From positions 1 to 64,000 of IMG/VR virus record IMGVR_UViG_3300020442_002247: 64,000 nt of DNA. One strand, given 5' to 3'. Source of the DNA: a virus. This document shows positions 50,101 through 58,677 of the stretch, one piece after another. A program made the position numbers and the translations under genes. How positions within the stretch are numbered: position 1 is the stretch's first letter; each line of letters opens with the position of its first letter. Below the pieces are notes generated by a model, which was not told where the DNA came from, ran no database searches, and saw only the letters and a list, made by a program, of their open reading frames with translations.

Positions 50101-51711
50101 ATGGCAATAAATTTTCCAAATAGTCCTTCAGTAAGTGATACACATGTTGTAGGTGGCACAACATGGCAATGGGACGGCACAGCTTGGAATATTGTTGGCA
50201 ATTCAATTGAAGCAAACAAATTTACAAGTGTAACAGGTGATACAGGAAGTATTGTTGCAGATGCAACTGCTGATACATTTAAGGTAGCAGGTGGTACAGA
50301 TATTTCAACATCCATTACAGGGGATGTGCTAACAGTAAACTTTACTGGAGCATCTGGAGGCACTACACAAAATTTATTTGAAACATTTACAGCTGATCAA
50401 GGAAGCACTACTGCTAATACTATTACAGATACTTTGAGTATTGCTGGAGGCACAAATATATCTACTCTAATTGCAACAGATTCAGATATAGTGACTATTA
50501 ATATGGATTCATTTCCAATTAATTTTTTAAGTGATGTCGACACATCATCTAATCCACCTAATGTAGGACAAGTTTTAAAATGGGATGGAGCAAAGTGGGC
50601 ACCTGGTGCAGATGCAACTTCAGGAGGAGCAGGCACTGATGCAGATACACTTGATGGGTTTGATAGTCAATACTTCTTAAATTATAATAACTTGCAAAAT
50701 ACACCAGCTGTGTTAACATTATCAAGTTTGAGTGTTGGTGTAGAAAATACACCTGCAGGAAATGGTGCTATAAGTTATGACAATACAACTGGGCAATTTA
50801 AATTTACACCACCAACAGCCGCAGGCTTAGGAGCATTAACCGCGGAAGTTAACGACCTTTCATCAGCAGTTACATGGGCAAATGTACCAGATGCAAATAT
50901 TACACAAAGTTCAGTAACCCAACACCAAGCGGCATTAAGTATTACAGAAAGCCAAATAAGCGATTTACAAAGTTATTTGACATCTGTATCAGCAAGTGAT
51001 CTTAGTGCAATTAGTATAGACGCACTAAGTGATGTAGATACAACAACATCTGCACCTAGTAGCAATGATGTATTAGCTTGGGATGGAGCTAAATGGGCAC
51101 CTAGTTCAGCCGCAGGTGGAGGTGATGCTAACCAGAATGCATTTAGTAACATAGCCGTTGCAGGACAAAATACTATACAAGCAGATACCACTACTGATAC
51201 ACTTAATTTAATAGGGTCGGGCGGTATAAACATCACAACTAATGACAGTTCAGATACTGTTACAATAGGATTTACAGCAACTGGTTTAAACTTTAACACC
51301 TTACAAGATGCTAATAATGCTAGTTTAAATGTTGCATTAATTTATGAACCAGCAATAGCAATGCTTAGGGTATCAGCAGTAGGACAATCGGCCTACTTAT
51401 TCAATTCACATTATTCAGGAAACAATCCAACAATTTATGCACTTGCAGGTACTACTATTGCTTTTGATTTAAGTAGTGCAGGATCACATCCTTTTGAAAT
51501 ACAAGATCCAACATCAAATCCTTACAATGTAGGATTAGTATATGTTGACAGTTCCGGAGGCGTGCAAACAGGAAGTAATGCACAAGGTAAAGATAGTGGT
51601 GTTTTATATTGGCGTATTCCTGAGTCTATTAGTGGAAATTATAGATATCAATGCACAGCACACCCTGCTATGGTAGGTGCAATTACAATTAAAAGATTGT
51701 CAGTAATTTAA
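50101..51711 (+). CDS. Structural protein with repeats and C-terminal cupredoxin-like domain
   Basis: 536 residues. It opens with FPNSPSVSDTHVVGGTTWQWDGTAWNIV (split over about 28 residues), a motif of phage tail proteins. Two copies of LSDVDTSSNPPNVGQVLKWDG/LSDVDTTTSAPSSNDVLAWDG, each ending GAKWAP, lie near 140-165 and 308-332. The C-terminal 100 residues form a cupredoxin-like domain with His463 (SHPFEIQ), Cys518, His521 and Met524 (YQCTAHPAM), a complete type 1 copper set. AAGGAG precedes the ATG. The stop meets a minus-strand gene end-to-end with a 4-base overlap and no terminator. Probably a tail or fibre component. Confidence 0.7.
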   Translation: MAINFPNSPSVSDTHVVGGTTWQWDGTAWNIVGNSIEANKFTSVTGDTGSIVADATADTFKVAGGTDISTSITGDVLTVNFTGASGGTTQNLFETFTADQGSTTANTITDTLSIAGGTNISTLIATDSDIVTINMDSFPINFLSDVDTSSNPPNVGQVLKWDGAKWAPGADATSGGAGTDADTLDGFDSQYFLNYNNLQNTPAVLTLSSLSVGVENTPAGNGAISYDNTTGQFKFTPPTAAGLGALTAEVNDLSSAVTWANVPDANITQSSVTQHQAALSITESQISDLQSYLTSVSASDLSAISIDALSDVDTTTSAPSSNDVLAWDGAKWAPSSAAGGGDANQNAFSNIAVAGQNTIQADTTTDTLNLIGSGGINITTNDSSDTVTIGFTATGLNFNTLQDANNASLNVALIYEPAIAMLRVSAVGQSAYLFNSHYSGNNPTIYALAGTTIAFDLSSAGSHPFEIQDPTSNPYNVGLVYVDSSGGVQTGSNAQGKDSGVLYWRIPESISGNYRYQCTAHPAMVGAITIKRLSVI

Positions 51712-51971
51712 GTTTTAACAGATAACAGGCTTTGTACCTCAGATCTTAATCGTACAATTTTTTCTCTATCATCAGAAGCAAGATTAGGTCTAATAAATCC
51801 ACCCGCTCTAGAATCATGCTGTTGGTCTATTGATTCTGCTACACGCATTATTTCTTTGCATAATTTTAAAACTTTTTCTTGTATGTTTTTATTAGGTTGA
51901 GATCTAGCAGTTTTTTTGAAACCTTCTATTTCTACTCTAAGCGTACTAGCATGTGTTAATTTATTCAGCAC
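51708..51971 (-). CDS. Small helical protein, unknown
   Basis: 87 residues, almost all helix: MLNKLTHASTLRVEIEGFKK, then EKVLKLCKEIMRVAESIDQQHD and REKIVRLRSEVQSLL. Its start overlaps the cupin gene end by 11 bases. It is the last gene of the minus-strand operon that begins with gp14. No family recognised. A small DNA- or protein-binding helical protein is possible but unsupported. Confidence 0.6.
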   Translation of the reverse strand: MLNKLTHASTLRVEIEGFKKTARSQPNKNIQEKVLKLCKEIMRVAESIDQQHDSRAGGFIRPNLASDDREKIVRLRSEVQSLLSVKT

Positions 51972-52338
51972 TTTTATTCTCCGGATTTATTGGTTTTGCA
52001 GGTATAACAATATGTGTATCACTTCCTGCATTATTATTTACCTCAGAAACAGAGCTATTATCTACTAGAGCTTCTAAAGAACAAGGTATTAATGGAGGAG
52101 CATGAAATACACTACCTTCCTGCATTTCTTGATCATATATTTGTCCTGTAGATGTATCTATATATCTTAACTTAAATTTACCTGTATTAACAAAGTAATG
52201 TTTTTCTTTTTCTTTATGATAGTGTAAAGGAGTTTTATTTCCGGCTTTTTCAAATACTAATATTTTACCTTGGTAATTTGCTGTTGATGCCCAAAGTAAA
52301 TCATAACCGTAATCTGTTTTAATTGAATTGTTTGCCAT
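51961..52338 (-). CDS. Cupin-fold protein
   Basis: 125 residues. A single cupin domain: GKILVFEKAGNKTPLHYHKE has the first metal-binding His pair and EKHYFVNTGKFKLRY the Glu/His and following strand. EGSVFHAPPLIPCSLEAL is the second cupin box, with His-Ala-Pro-Pro and a Pro-Cys turn. Similar to small mannose-6-phosphate-isomerase-type cupins. It overlaps the end of the halogenase-like gene by 20 bases. It may bind or isomerise a small substrate for that flavoprotein; the reaction is unknown. Confidence 0.8.
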   Translation of the reverse strand: MANNSIKTDYGYDLLWASTANYQGKILVFEKAGNKTPLHYHKEKEKHYFVNTGKFKLRYIDTSTGQIYDQEMQEGSVFHAPPLIPCSLEALVDNSSVSEVNNNAGSDTHIVIPAKPINPENKSAE

Positions 52339-53530
52339 TGATTTTATTTTCCATGTTTAATCCTTTTATGTTTTGATACCAAGAATGTAATCCCCAAGTG
52401 CCATATTCTGTGTCATTACTACTAGATTTAAATTCTTTGTCTACTAATCGATTCATAATTTTACTTTTGCTTGATTTTACAGTATTGAAAAATTCAGCAA
52501 ATTCTGTATCATAAAACACTCTATTTTTATATAATTTATTTGCTTTGTGCTGTGCGTTTATCCAAAAATGAGTGTCGTATTTACTGCCTGCAAGGTAATG
52601 TAAATTTATCATATTTTCTACTTGTTTTAACTTCAATGTGTAGACATTGTTAATATAATCTAAAGAGTCGTTTACTCCTAACACATACCCTGCACAAAGT
52701 TTACTAACCATTATCATAGAACTAATAGAAGTAGCTTCTAATGGTTCCAAAAAGAAACTTGCGTTACCATTGTATCCTACACGTTCTTCAAAATTTGTAT
52801 TTCTATAATAATTTTTAAAACTAAAGGCATTTGTAGTTTCACTAGGTTGTAAATTAAATTCTTCAAAAATATTTTTTACATCTTCTTTTACTTCTTCTAA
52901 AGAATTTAATTTATTATTGTACATATATCCTATACTACATCTGTTTTGTAATGGTATTCCCCATACCCAACCATATGGTCTAGCAACAGTTAACGTATAA
53001 TCAAACTTTGGTTCTGGCCAAAAACATTGAGTAACATAAACACTGTTGACTGGTATGTATTCAGTTAGGTTATAATCTTCGTATGACTTAGGCTTGCCCG
53101 AACAATCTAGCACATAGTCACTGTCATTATTGTGTGTATCTTTATTACCTTGTATAATTTTTACATTAGGATAATTTTCTTTAATTTTTTGTTCTATAAA
53201 ATCCTGTAATTTTAATGCGTTGAAATGAATTGCAACATTAGGGGTCATAAATTTATGCGTATAATCACAACCTGTAGTGGTATATCCTATTTTTCTAATT
53301 CCATTTTTATAATTACCGTCAATGTTTTTTAGGTCCGGCCATCCAAATCCTAAACTTTCTCCTAACATGTTTACAACATCTAAGGTAGTGCCTTCTCCTA
53401 CAGCTTGTGGATTAATTTCAGGATCGTATATCCATTCTATTTCTAAATCATGATAGTTAGATATATTAGCAATATTTGCAACTGAAATACAACCTGCTGT
53501 GCCCTTGCCTATGACTGTAATCTTTTTCAT
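52319..53530 (-). CDS. Flavin-dependent tryptophan-halogenase-like enzyme (copy 2)
   Basis: 403 residues, shorter than the usual 500+. It keeps the family's marks: FAD loop GKGTAGC (8-14), VGEGTT (45-50), Lys80 in NGIRKIGY at the catalytic-Lys position, WVWGIP (188-193, the WxWxIP signature) and FLEPLEATSIS (Glu265). The C-terminal part is reduced. It is only distantly similar to the 42113 enzyme. It lies in the minus operon gp14-gp15-Nudix-halogenase-cupin, overlapping the genes on both sides. Halogenation activity is plausible since the key residues are present, but substrate and reductase are unknown. Confidence 0.8.
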   Translation of the reverse strand: MKKITVIGKGTAGCISVANIANISNYHDLEIEWIYDPEINPQAVGEGTTLDVVNMLGESLGFGWPDLKNIDGNYKNGIRKIGYTTTGCDYTHKFMTPNVAIHFNALKLQDFIEQKIKENYPNVKIIQGNKDTHNNDSDYVLDCSGKPKSYEDYNLTEYIPVNSVYVTQCFWPEPKFDYTLTVARPYGWVWGIPLQNRCSIGYMYNNKLNSLEEVKEDVKNIFEEFNLQPSETTNAFSFKNYYRNTNFEERVGYNGNASFFLEPLEATSISSMIMVSKLCAGYVLGVNDSLDYINNVYTLKLKQVENMINLHYLAGSKYDTHFWINAQHKANKLYKNRVFYDTEFAEFFNTVKSSKSKIMNRLVDKEFKSSSNDTEYGTWGLHSWYQNIKGLNMENKINGKQFN

Positions 53531-53955
53531 ACTAAATCAATTAATTTGAACACTGTTTCTAGTTTAGTTAAAATAACTTTATTTGAAAGTGTGTTTCTCA
53601 ATCCTTGGTGTAATGGTTTTGGCCATTTATTAAACGATACCCAAGCATAACCATTGTGTTCTATATTTAAAGTTGGTATAAACTCCTTTTCTATTACACA
53701 AAGGTATGTATGGAATTTAAATTTACTATCATTACTAATAAATGTTTCAAGAGGTATGGTTTTGATAATAGAAGTTTCGCCTATTTCTTCTTTTATTTCA
53801 CGTTGTAAGGCTGACCACGGTGTTTCTTTGTCTTCATTTGTACCACCAACAAGTCCCCATAGATCTTTCTGTTTGCCTTGCGTTCTATGTAGAAATAAAA
53901 AACGCTTTGATTTTTTGGCGTAGAATAATGCACCACTACAGATAATTTCTTTCAT
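53527..53955 (-). CDS. Nudix hydrolase
   Basis: 142 residues. The Nudix box is complete (residues 38-60): Gly38, five residues, Glu, seven residues, then REIKEEIG, the Mg-binding helix. The N-terminal strand (EIICSGALFYAKKSKRFLFL) and RTQGKQKDLWGLVGG are as in the NUDIX fold. It hydrolyses a nucleoside diphosphate linked to another group; substrate not predictable (T4 has the unrelated-position NudE). ATGA overlap with the halogenase gene downstream; 13 bases after gp15. Confidence 0.9.
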   Translation of the reverse strand: MKEIICSGALFYAKKSKRFLFLHRTQGKQKDLWGLVGGTNEDKETPWSALQREIKEEIGETSIIKTIPLETFISNDSKFKFHTYLCVIEKEFIPTLNIEHNGYAWVSFNKWPKPLHQGLRNTLSNKVILTKLETVFKLIDLV

Positions 53956-53968
53956 ATAACTAATTATC

Positions 53969-55432
53969 TTAGAATTTTATACGCCAGGTTCCTTGTGGAT
54001 ACTCACCTTCAAATGCAAGTAGCCATTCACCTTTTTCAAATTTGTATTGTATTCCTGTATTTAGATTTGTGGTATAGACTGTAGTATTAGCATTACTGCT
54101 AGAATCAAATACTATATGCCATTTAGACCCATCCCATTCTACTATGTCATTAGCTCCTGCAATAAAGTCTGTACCGTCTGCATTTTTCCATGCATCAGCA
54201 CCGTCAGTGTTAATAGCATCACCAATAGATTCGTCAAGTAACAGTATTCGTGTACCTGTGGTTTTTAAAGATAATGGATTTGTTTTAGAAGGATCAATTA
54301 TGAAATTTATCTTTGTATTGTCTCCTGTAGGTCCAGTTATAACTGTGTCTGTTGGTAATGTATCTGGATCCCAATTAACTGTAAGCATGTATTCGTTAAG
54401 AGGATTAATTGTAACAGTACCACTTATTTCATTAGTCAAATCAGAGCGTTTCAATCTTAGCTCTGTTATTCCTGATTGATATGTTTCCGTAAATGCCTCC
54501 ATCCAACCTGGCCATGCAATTTTTCCTTCCACACCATTTTCTACTAATTGTGCTGTATTGTTTAATACTAATAAATCGTAATTTTTATATGTTGTGGTTT
54601 GTAAACTAGTGGTTTGAGATTTTTCTTTATTTTGAACAAATTCATTTACAACATTTCCATTTTCATCTATAGACACCTTTGCTTTTGTAGTTGCTTCAGG
54701 TCGAGCAGTATCTGCAAATGCTAATTGTTCTGGCATAGATAAATGTAAATTAATTGTTCCTTTAGATTCGTCAAATATACTTGTAACGATATTAGTAACA
54801 ACGCCAAGTTTTTTAACTTTTGTAGGTGGTGAAATATAAATTGGTGAACTAAAACCTAATGTAGCTACATCTATTTCACTTTCTGTCCCCATTGGAATAC
54901 TTCTACTGCTAAAATTTACAGTTTCTAAATTTAAAACAGACAAACTGGTCCAATCAACATAGTTGTCTGTAGTCTGTATTTCTAAACTAGGATTGAACAG
55001 CATCATGATTTGTTCCATGATCTGTAATTTTTGATCTGTATTTGTTGACCAAACATCCACGTTCACTGTTAAATTATAAGGAGTGGGCATGAGTCTTTCA
55101 ACAGTATAATTTTTACCTTGAGTGTTTAAGTATTCTTTTCCTGTTTCATCATACGCTCTTTCTCTTAAATTTAATTTATTAACATAACTACTGTCTGCTA
55201 ATCTATTACGATCTAATTCCAAGCCAGTAATGTATACAGCCATCCTTGGTGCAGAAGGAATAGCATTTTCACTGTTTTTGTTTATAATAGAAGCTACCTG
55301 CCTAGTCATATCACCATACATAACAGGTACTTCTACAAGTTTTGCTTGATTATCTTTATAAGAAAAATTACTAAACAACCTTACAATTTGTGTAATATAT
55401 CTTCGTATTTGTCCATCATAAAAGTGTTGCAT
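53969..55432 (-). CDS. 15: Tail completion / sheath stabiliser protein gp15
   Basis: 487 residues. The N-terminal 200 match T4 gp15: FYDGQIRRYITQIVRLFSNF is the counterpart of T4's FYNSSFRRY...LFSN, followed by VEVPVMYGD, a PSAPRMAVYITGLELDRNR block and MPTPYNLTVNVDVWS. gp15 caps the tail tube and sheath and connects to the neck proteins gp13/gp14. T4 gp15 is 272 aa; here about 215 residues are added at the C-terminus with strands (NDIVEWDGSKWHIVF, then GIQYKFEKGEWLLAF). It starts 2 bases after gp14 in the same minus-strand operon. Confidence 0.85.
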   Translation of the reverse strand: MQHFYDGQIRRYITQIVRLFSNFSYKDNQAKLVEVPVMYGDMTRQVASIINKNSENAIPSAPRMAVYITGLELDRNRLADSSYVNKLNLRERAYDETGKEYLNTQGKNYTVERLMPTPYNLTVNVDVWSTNTDQKLQIMEQIMMLFNPSLEIQTTDNYVDWTSLSVLNLETVNFSSRSIPMGTESEIDVATLGFSSPIYISPPTKVKKLGVVTNIVTSIFDESKGTINLHLSMPEQLAFADTARPEATTKAKVSIDENGNVVNEFVQNKEKSQTTSLQTTTYKNYDLLVLNNTAQLVENGVEGKIAWPGWMEAFTETYQSGITELRLKRSDLTNEISGTVTINPLNEYMLTVNWDPDTLPTDTVITGPTGDNTKINFIIDPSKTNPLSLKTTGTRILLLDESIGDAINTDGADAWKNADGTDFIAGANDIVEWDGSKWHIVFDSSSNANTTVYTTNLNTGIQYKFEKGEWLLAFEGEYPQGTWRIKF

Positions 55433-55434
55433 GT

Positions 55435-56604
55435 TTAGTTATCCGTCTTAGGTCTTAGAGCTTTGCTCAAACTTTGTCTTTCTTGTACTGATTCATCTGC
55501 TATTGTATTTGTTTTTACATTATTAATGAAACTAGTTTTTTGTGTATTACGTGTATCGGTATTAGTCATTGTCATTCTGACTTTATCTTCCATCTTGACC
55601 CATCTACGGCCATCATATCTAAATAATCTATTAGGTAACATATCTGTCCTCAAAAAATAATCGCCTTCTACTTGTCCTGTTGGAAAACTTATACCATGTC
55701 CAAATGCTTCACCGTTTGGTGCAATACCATCTCCTAATAGATATCCGTCGTATCCTTTACGTTTAGGAGTTTGTGTAACTCTATCTGCAAGTTCATTTGC
55801 AGTACTAGCATCTAATTCACTAGTATCAGTTGTTACAATATCTATAGTGCCATCTTCTTTAGTTGCAACAGTGTATAAATGACTTGTTTCATATCCACTT
55901 TGTTTGGTGTCTGCTTCGGCTTGTTTTACAACAGCATCATTAATTTCTTTTTGTTTGTTGTAATTACTCATTAAATCTCTAAGAGTATCACCACCTGGAT
56001 TTTCTTCTTCAGCAGGTTTATCTAAAATATCTTTAAATTCCTGGCTATCTACTATTTGCTTTAGTTTTAATCTATAAAGATGTGGATACCAAGTAGGACT
56101 ATAACCTTCCGAAGCACGACTGACTTCTTCAACAACATAATATCTTTTCATAGAAGTTGTAAAATCGCCTAATGCGTATTCATCTCTTAAGTGTGGGAGT
56201 TCAATTACGTCTCCACTAATAAATTTTCTACCCAGAGTTTTCACTGAGTTATTAATATGTACAGTCATAAAAAGTGTATCATTAGCTAAGAATAATCCAA
56301 ACTGCGATAAATTAAAATCAATATCTTGCACATTATATACACCTCTTATAGTGTATATGTCTTGATCGTACTTTCTATCCCTGTTTTCTAAAAATAGTAA
56401 ATCCTGTATATTTGTTTCTTGAAATACATCATATTGAGGTTGATCAGCAGTTGCGTCTGCTGATGCTACTTGTTTAGGACCTAAATATTTGTGTACATGA
56501 ACGTCTGTTCCGCCCACAGTAAACATTTCATAGATACGGTCATCTATAAATTGATAATCTCGGCCCTTTTCTGGTTTGTATAAAGATAGTCTTGGCATAT
56601 ACAT
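55435..56604 (-). CDS. 14: Neck protein gp14
   Basis: 389 residues, starting MYMPRLSLYKPEKGRDYQF. There are two possible ATGs: 56604, which lies inside a late promoter box, and 56598, where transcription from that box would begin. Either way there is no ribosome site, so the message may be leaderless. Matches to T4 gp14 are in the N-terminal half: DIDFNLSQFGLFLANDTLF, then KFISGDVIELPHLRDEYALG. A long polar linker (residues 200-300) precedes a C-terminal block (YFLRTDMLPNRLFRYDGRRW). gp14 forms the collar with gp13 and joins head and tail. It is divergent from gp13, as the adjacent gene pair suggests, and longer than T4 gp14 (256 aa). Confidence 0.85.
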   Translation of the reverse strand: MYMPRLSLYKPEKGRDYQFIDDRIYEMFTVGGTDVHVHKYLGPKQVASADATADQPQYDVFQETNIQDLLFLENRDRKYDQDIYTIRGVYNVQDIDFNLSQFGLFLANDTLFMTVHINNSVKTLGRKFISGDVIELPHLRDEYALGDFTTSMKRYYVVEEVSRASEGYSPTWYPHLYRLKLKQIVDSQEFKDILDKPAEEENPGGDTLRDLMSNYNKQKEINDAVVKQAEADTKQSGYETSHLYTVATKEDGTIDIVTTDTSELDASTANELADRVTQTPKRKGYDGYLLGDGIAPNGEAFGHGISFPTGQVEGDYFLRTDMLPNRLFRYDGRRWVKMEDKVRMTMTNTDTRNTQKTSFINNVKTNTIADESVQERQSLSKALRPKTDN

Positions 56605-56611
56605 ATTTATC
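56604..56611 (-). promoter_or_regulatory. Late promoter box GATAAATA (minus strand) for gp14
   Basis: TATTTATC on the plus strand, which reads GATAAATA on minus. It ends at the first gp14 ATG; a start 6 bases on would be at the second ATG (56598). It lies 4 bases from an opposing plus-strand box, forming a back-to-back divergent late promoter pair. Confidence 0.7.
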
Positions 56612-56615
56612 GAAC

Positions 56616-56623
56616 GATAAATA
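56616..56623 (+). promoter_or_regulatory. Late promoter box GATAAATA for gp13
   Basis: GATAAATACTATGGAG, 17 bases before the gp13 ATG, with TGGAG as ribosome site. It is divergent from the minus-strand box at 56604-56611. Confidence 0.75.
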
Positions 56624-56640
56624 CTATGGAGAAATAGTTT

Positions 56641-57399
56641 ATGGCAACATTATCAACAAAGAAGCAAGAGATATTCGATTATGTCAATAATATGCTGGGC
56701 GGCGGCATGGTTGATGTTGAATTAGATCCAGCTCACTACGAAACTGCAATTACCAAAGCATTAACTAGATTTAGACAAAGGTCAGATAACTCTGTTGAAG
56801 AAGCATATTTCTTTATGCCAACTGTAATTGATCAAAACGAATATACTTTGCCAAATGAGATAATAGAAGTTAGACAAATTTTTAGAAGAAGCATAGGATC
56901 AAGATCAGGCGGTGGAGATGGTGGTACTTTATTTGAACCTTTCAATTTAGCATATACAAATACCTACTTGTTAGCTAGTTCTAACATGGGTGGTTTAGCA
57001 ACTTATAATATGTTTTCGCAGTATCAAGAACTTGTAGGAAGAATGTTTGGTTCTTTCATTGAATTTAAATGGAATACAGCAACAAAAAAATTAACTATTT
57101 TACAAAGATCAAGAACAGAAGAAACATTACTACTAATGTGCTACAACTATCGTCCAGACGATCAGCTATTAGATGACTACCTAGCAAAACAATGGATAAA
57201 AGATTATACACTAGCTACATGCAAATACATGCTAGGTGAAGCAAGAAGTAAATTTGCTACTATTGCAGGTCCACAAGGTGGTGGACAACTCAATGGTGAC
57301 ACTCTTAAAAATGAAGCGGCCGCTGAGATTGAAAAATTAGAACAAGAAGTAAGCACAGCTATTCCTGGTGGTATGGGATACGGCTTTACAATTGGCTAA
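56641..57399 (+). CDS. 13: Neck protein gp13
   Basis: 252 residues. T4-type gp13 features: the N-terminal helix QEIFDYVNNMLGGGMVDVEL, ALTRFRQRSDNSVEEAYFFM, and EYTLPNEIIEVRQIFRRSIG. Then FEPFNLAYTNTYLL, EFKWNTATKKLTILQRS and ATCKYMLGEARSKFATI. It forms the neck with gp14 and docks the tail on the portal. T4 gp13 is 309 aa; here it ends after a Gly-rich tail. Divergent from gp14. A methyltransferase gene begins inside its last codons. Confidence 0.93.
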   Translation: MATLSTKKQEIFDYVNNMLGGGMVDVELDPAHYETAITKALTRFRQRSDNSVEEAYFFMPTVIDQNEYTLPNEIIEVRQIFRRSIGSRSGGGDGGTLFEPFNLAYTNTYLLASSNMGGLATYNMFSQYQELVGRMFGSFIEFKWNTATKKLTILQRSRTEETLLLMCYNYRPDDQLLDDYLAKQWIKDYTLATCKYMLGEARSKFATIAGPQGGGQLNGDTLKNEAAAEIEKLEQEVSTAIPGGMGYGFTIG

Positions 57400-58036
57400 A
57401 ACTAAAAAATTTTTAAAATGTAAATATGCCAGTGAAGTACCTGGCTGGACATCAACATTACAACACTCACAGTATATAAAATTAATAGAACAATTACCTG
57501 ATAAACCAAAAATTTTAGAAATAGGTTGTGGTTATGGTAGGAGTACATGGGCTTGGTTAGATGTAATACCAAAAAATACAGATTATTATATTTTAGATAA
57601 TTTTAATTTAGATTTTAATGATAATTTTAAAACTGGATATACAGCATGGCGTCAATTTACCACACCAAAGCAAAATAGGAAATTTACACAAAGAGTACGA
57701 GATAATAAATTTACGCAAAGAGAAATATTTGATAGAATAATTACTCGACATGCAAAATATAATAATATTAAAGAAATATGGCATATGTCAGGCGATACTT
57801 GGGTAGAAAGTGAATTTTTTGACAAAGAATGGGATTTAGTGTACTTAGATGATGATCACAGCTACAGTGCAGTGAAAAAATGGTTAGAAATATTCTCTAA
57901 TGTGCCTATAGTTTGCGGCGATGACTATAATACTACTTGGCAAGGTGTGGTATCAGCTGTAGATGAATATACATATAAAACAAATTGTAGTTTACAAATT
58001 ATGCCTCATAATTTTTTTGTAATAAAAAATACTTGA
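57368..58036 (+). CDS. Class I SAM-dependent methyltransferase
   Basis: 222 residues from the ATG at 57368, which lies 32 bases inside gp13; a TTG at 57392 giving 214 residues (starting with AKTKKFLKCKYAS) is an equally likely start. Motif I ILEIGCGYGRSTWAW and a later YLDDDHSYSAVKKW, with VCGDDYN, identify a Methyltransf_24-like fold. Basic N-terminus and no target-recognition domain. The target (DNA, RNA, protein or small molecule) cannot be told. It resembles the C-terminal half of the U32 fusion only in fold. Confidence 0.8.
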   Translation: MVWDTALQLAKTKKFLKCKYASEVPGWTSTLQHSQYIKLIEQLPDKPKILEIGCGYGRSTWAWLDVIPKNTDYYILDNFNLDFNDNFKTGYTAWRQFTTPKQNRKFTQRVRDNKFTQREIFDRIITRHAKYNNIKEIWHMSGDTWVESEFFDKEWDLVYLDDDHSYSAVKKWLEIFSNVPIVCGDDYNTTWQGVVSAVDEYTYKTNCSLQIMPHNFFVIKNT

Positions 58037-58062
58037 CATTTTAGGAATAATCTCTTATACTA
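58034..58062 (+). promoter_or_regulatory. Sigma70-type promoter for the dNMP kinase
   Basis: TTGACA and TATACT with an exact 17-base spacer. The ATG at 58084 has AAGGA in the leader. This is a near-consensus host promoter, fitting expression of nucleotide metabolism before late transcription begins. Confidence 0.9.
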
Positions 58063-58083
58063 ATTACAGTATAAGGATTCATT

Positions 58084-58677
58084 ATGATTATTGGTATTTG
58101 TGGACTCATTGGAAGTGGCAAAGGTAGTGTCGCTGATATTCTTGTAGAAGAACACAATTTTAAAAAAATAAGTTTTGCAGACAAATTAAAAGATGGAGTT
58201 GCATCTGTGTTTAATTGGGATAGACAGATGTTAGAAGGAGATACTAATGACTCGAGAAAATGGCGAGAAGAAAAAGACGATTTTTGGTCAAAAGAAACTG
58301 GTGAAACAATTACACCGCGCCTTGTCCTTCAATTATTTGGTACTGATTGTATGCGTAGTGGTTTTTTTGATGGTATCTGGGTAAGCCTTGTAAAAAAACA
58401 TCTGTTAGAAAATCCTGATGCGAATTATGTAATACCAGATGTGAGATTTGAAAACGAAGCTAAAATGATACATGCATTAAATGGACACGTTTGGCAGGTT
58501 CGTAGAGGACCAGATCCTTTATGGTTTAGACTATATAAAGACTTAGGACAAGTTCCCGAAGATGTTCATAAGTCGGAATGGGCTTGGGCAAATATACAAA
58601 TGAGTGCAATATTAGCTAATGACGGCTCATTGGAAGACCTTAAAAGTCTGGTAAAAGATCTCCTTGTTTCCATTTAA
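58084..58677 (+). CDS. 1: Deoxynucleoside monophosphate kinase (T4 gp1-like)
   Basis: 197 residues. P-loop GLIGSGKGS (7-15), then the family's internal LQLFGTDCMR and YVIPDVRFENEA, and a closing NDGSLEDLKSLVKDLL that matches T4 gene 1 (NDGSLEELFSKI). T4 gp1 phosphorylates dTMP, dGMP and hydroxymethyl-dCMP to diphosphates for phage DNA synthesis. T4 gp1 is 241 aa; here the lid insert is shorter. It has its own host-type promoter and its end overlaps an opposing HNH gene by 38 bases. Confidence 0.85.
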   Translation: MIIGICGLIGSGKGSVADILVEEHNFKKISFADKLKDGVASVFNWDRQMLEGDTNDSRKWREEKDDFWSKETGETITPRLVLQLFGTDCMRSGFFDGIWVSLVKKHLLENPDANYVIPDVRFENEAKMIHALNGHVWQVRRGPDPLWFRLYKDLGQVPEDVHKSEWAWANIQMSAILANDGSLEDLKSLVKDLLVSI

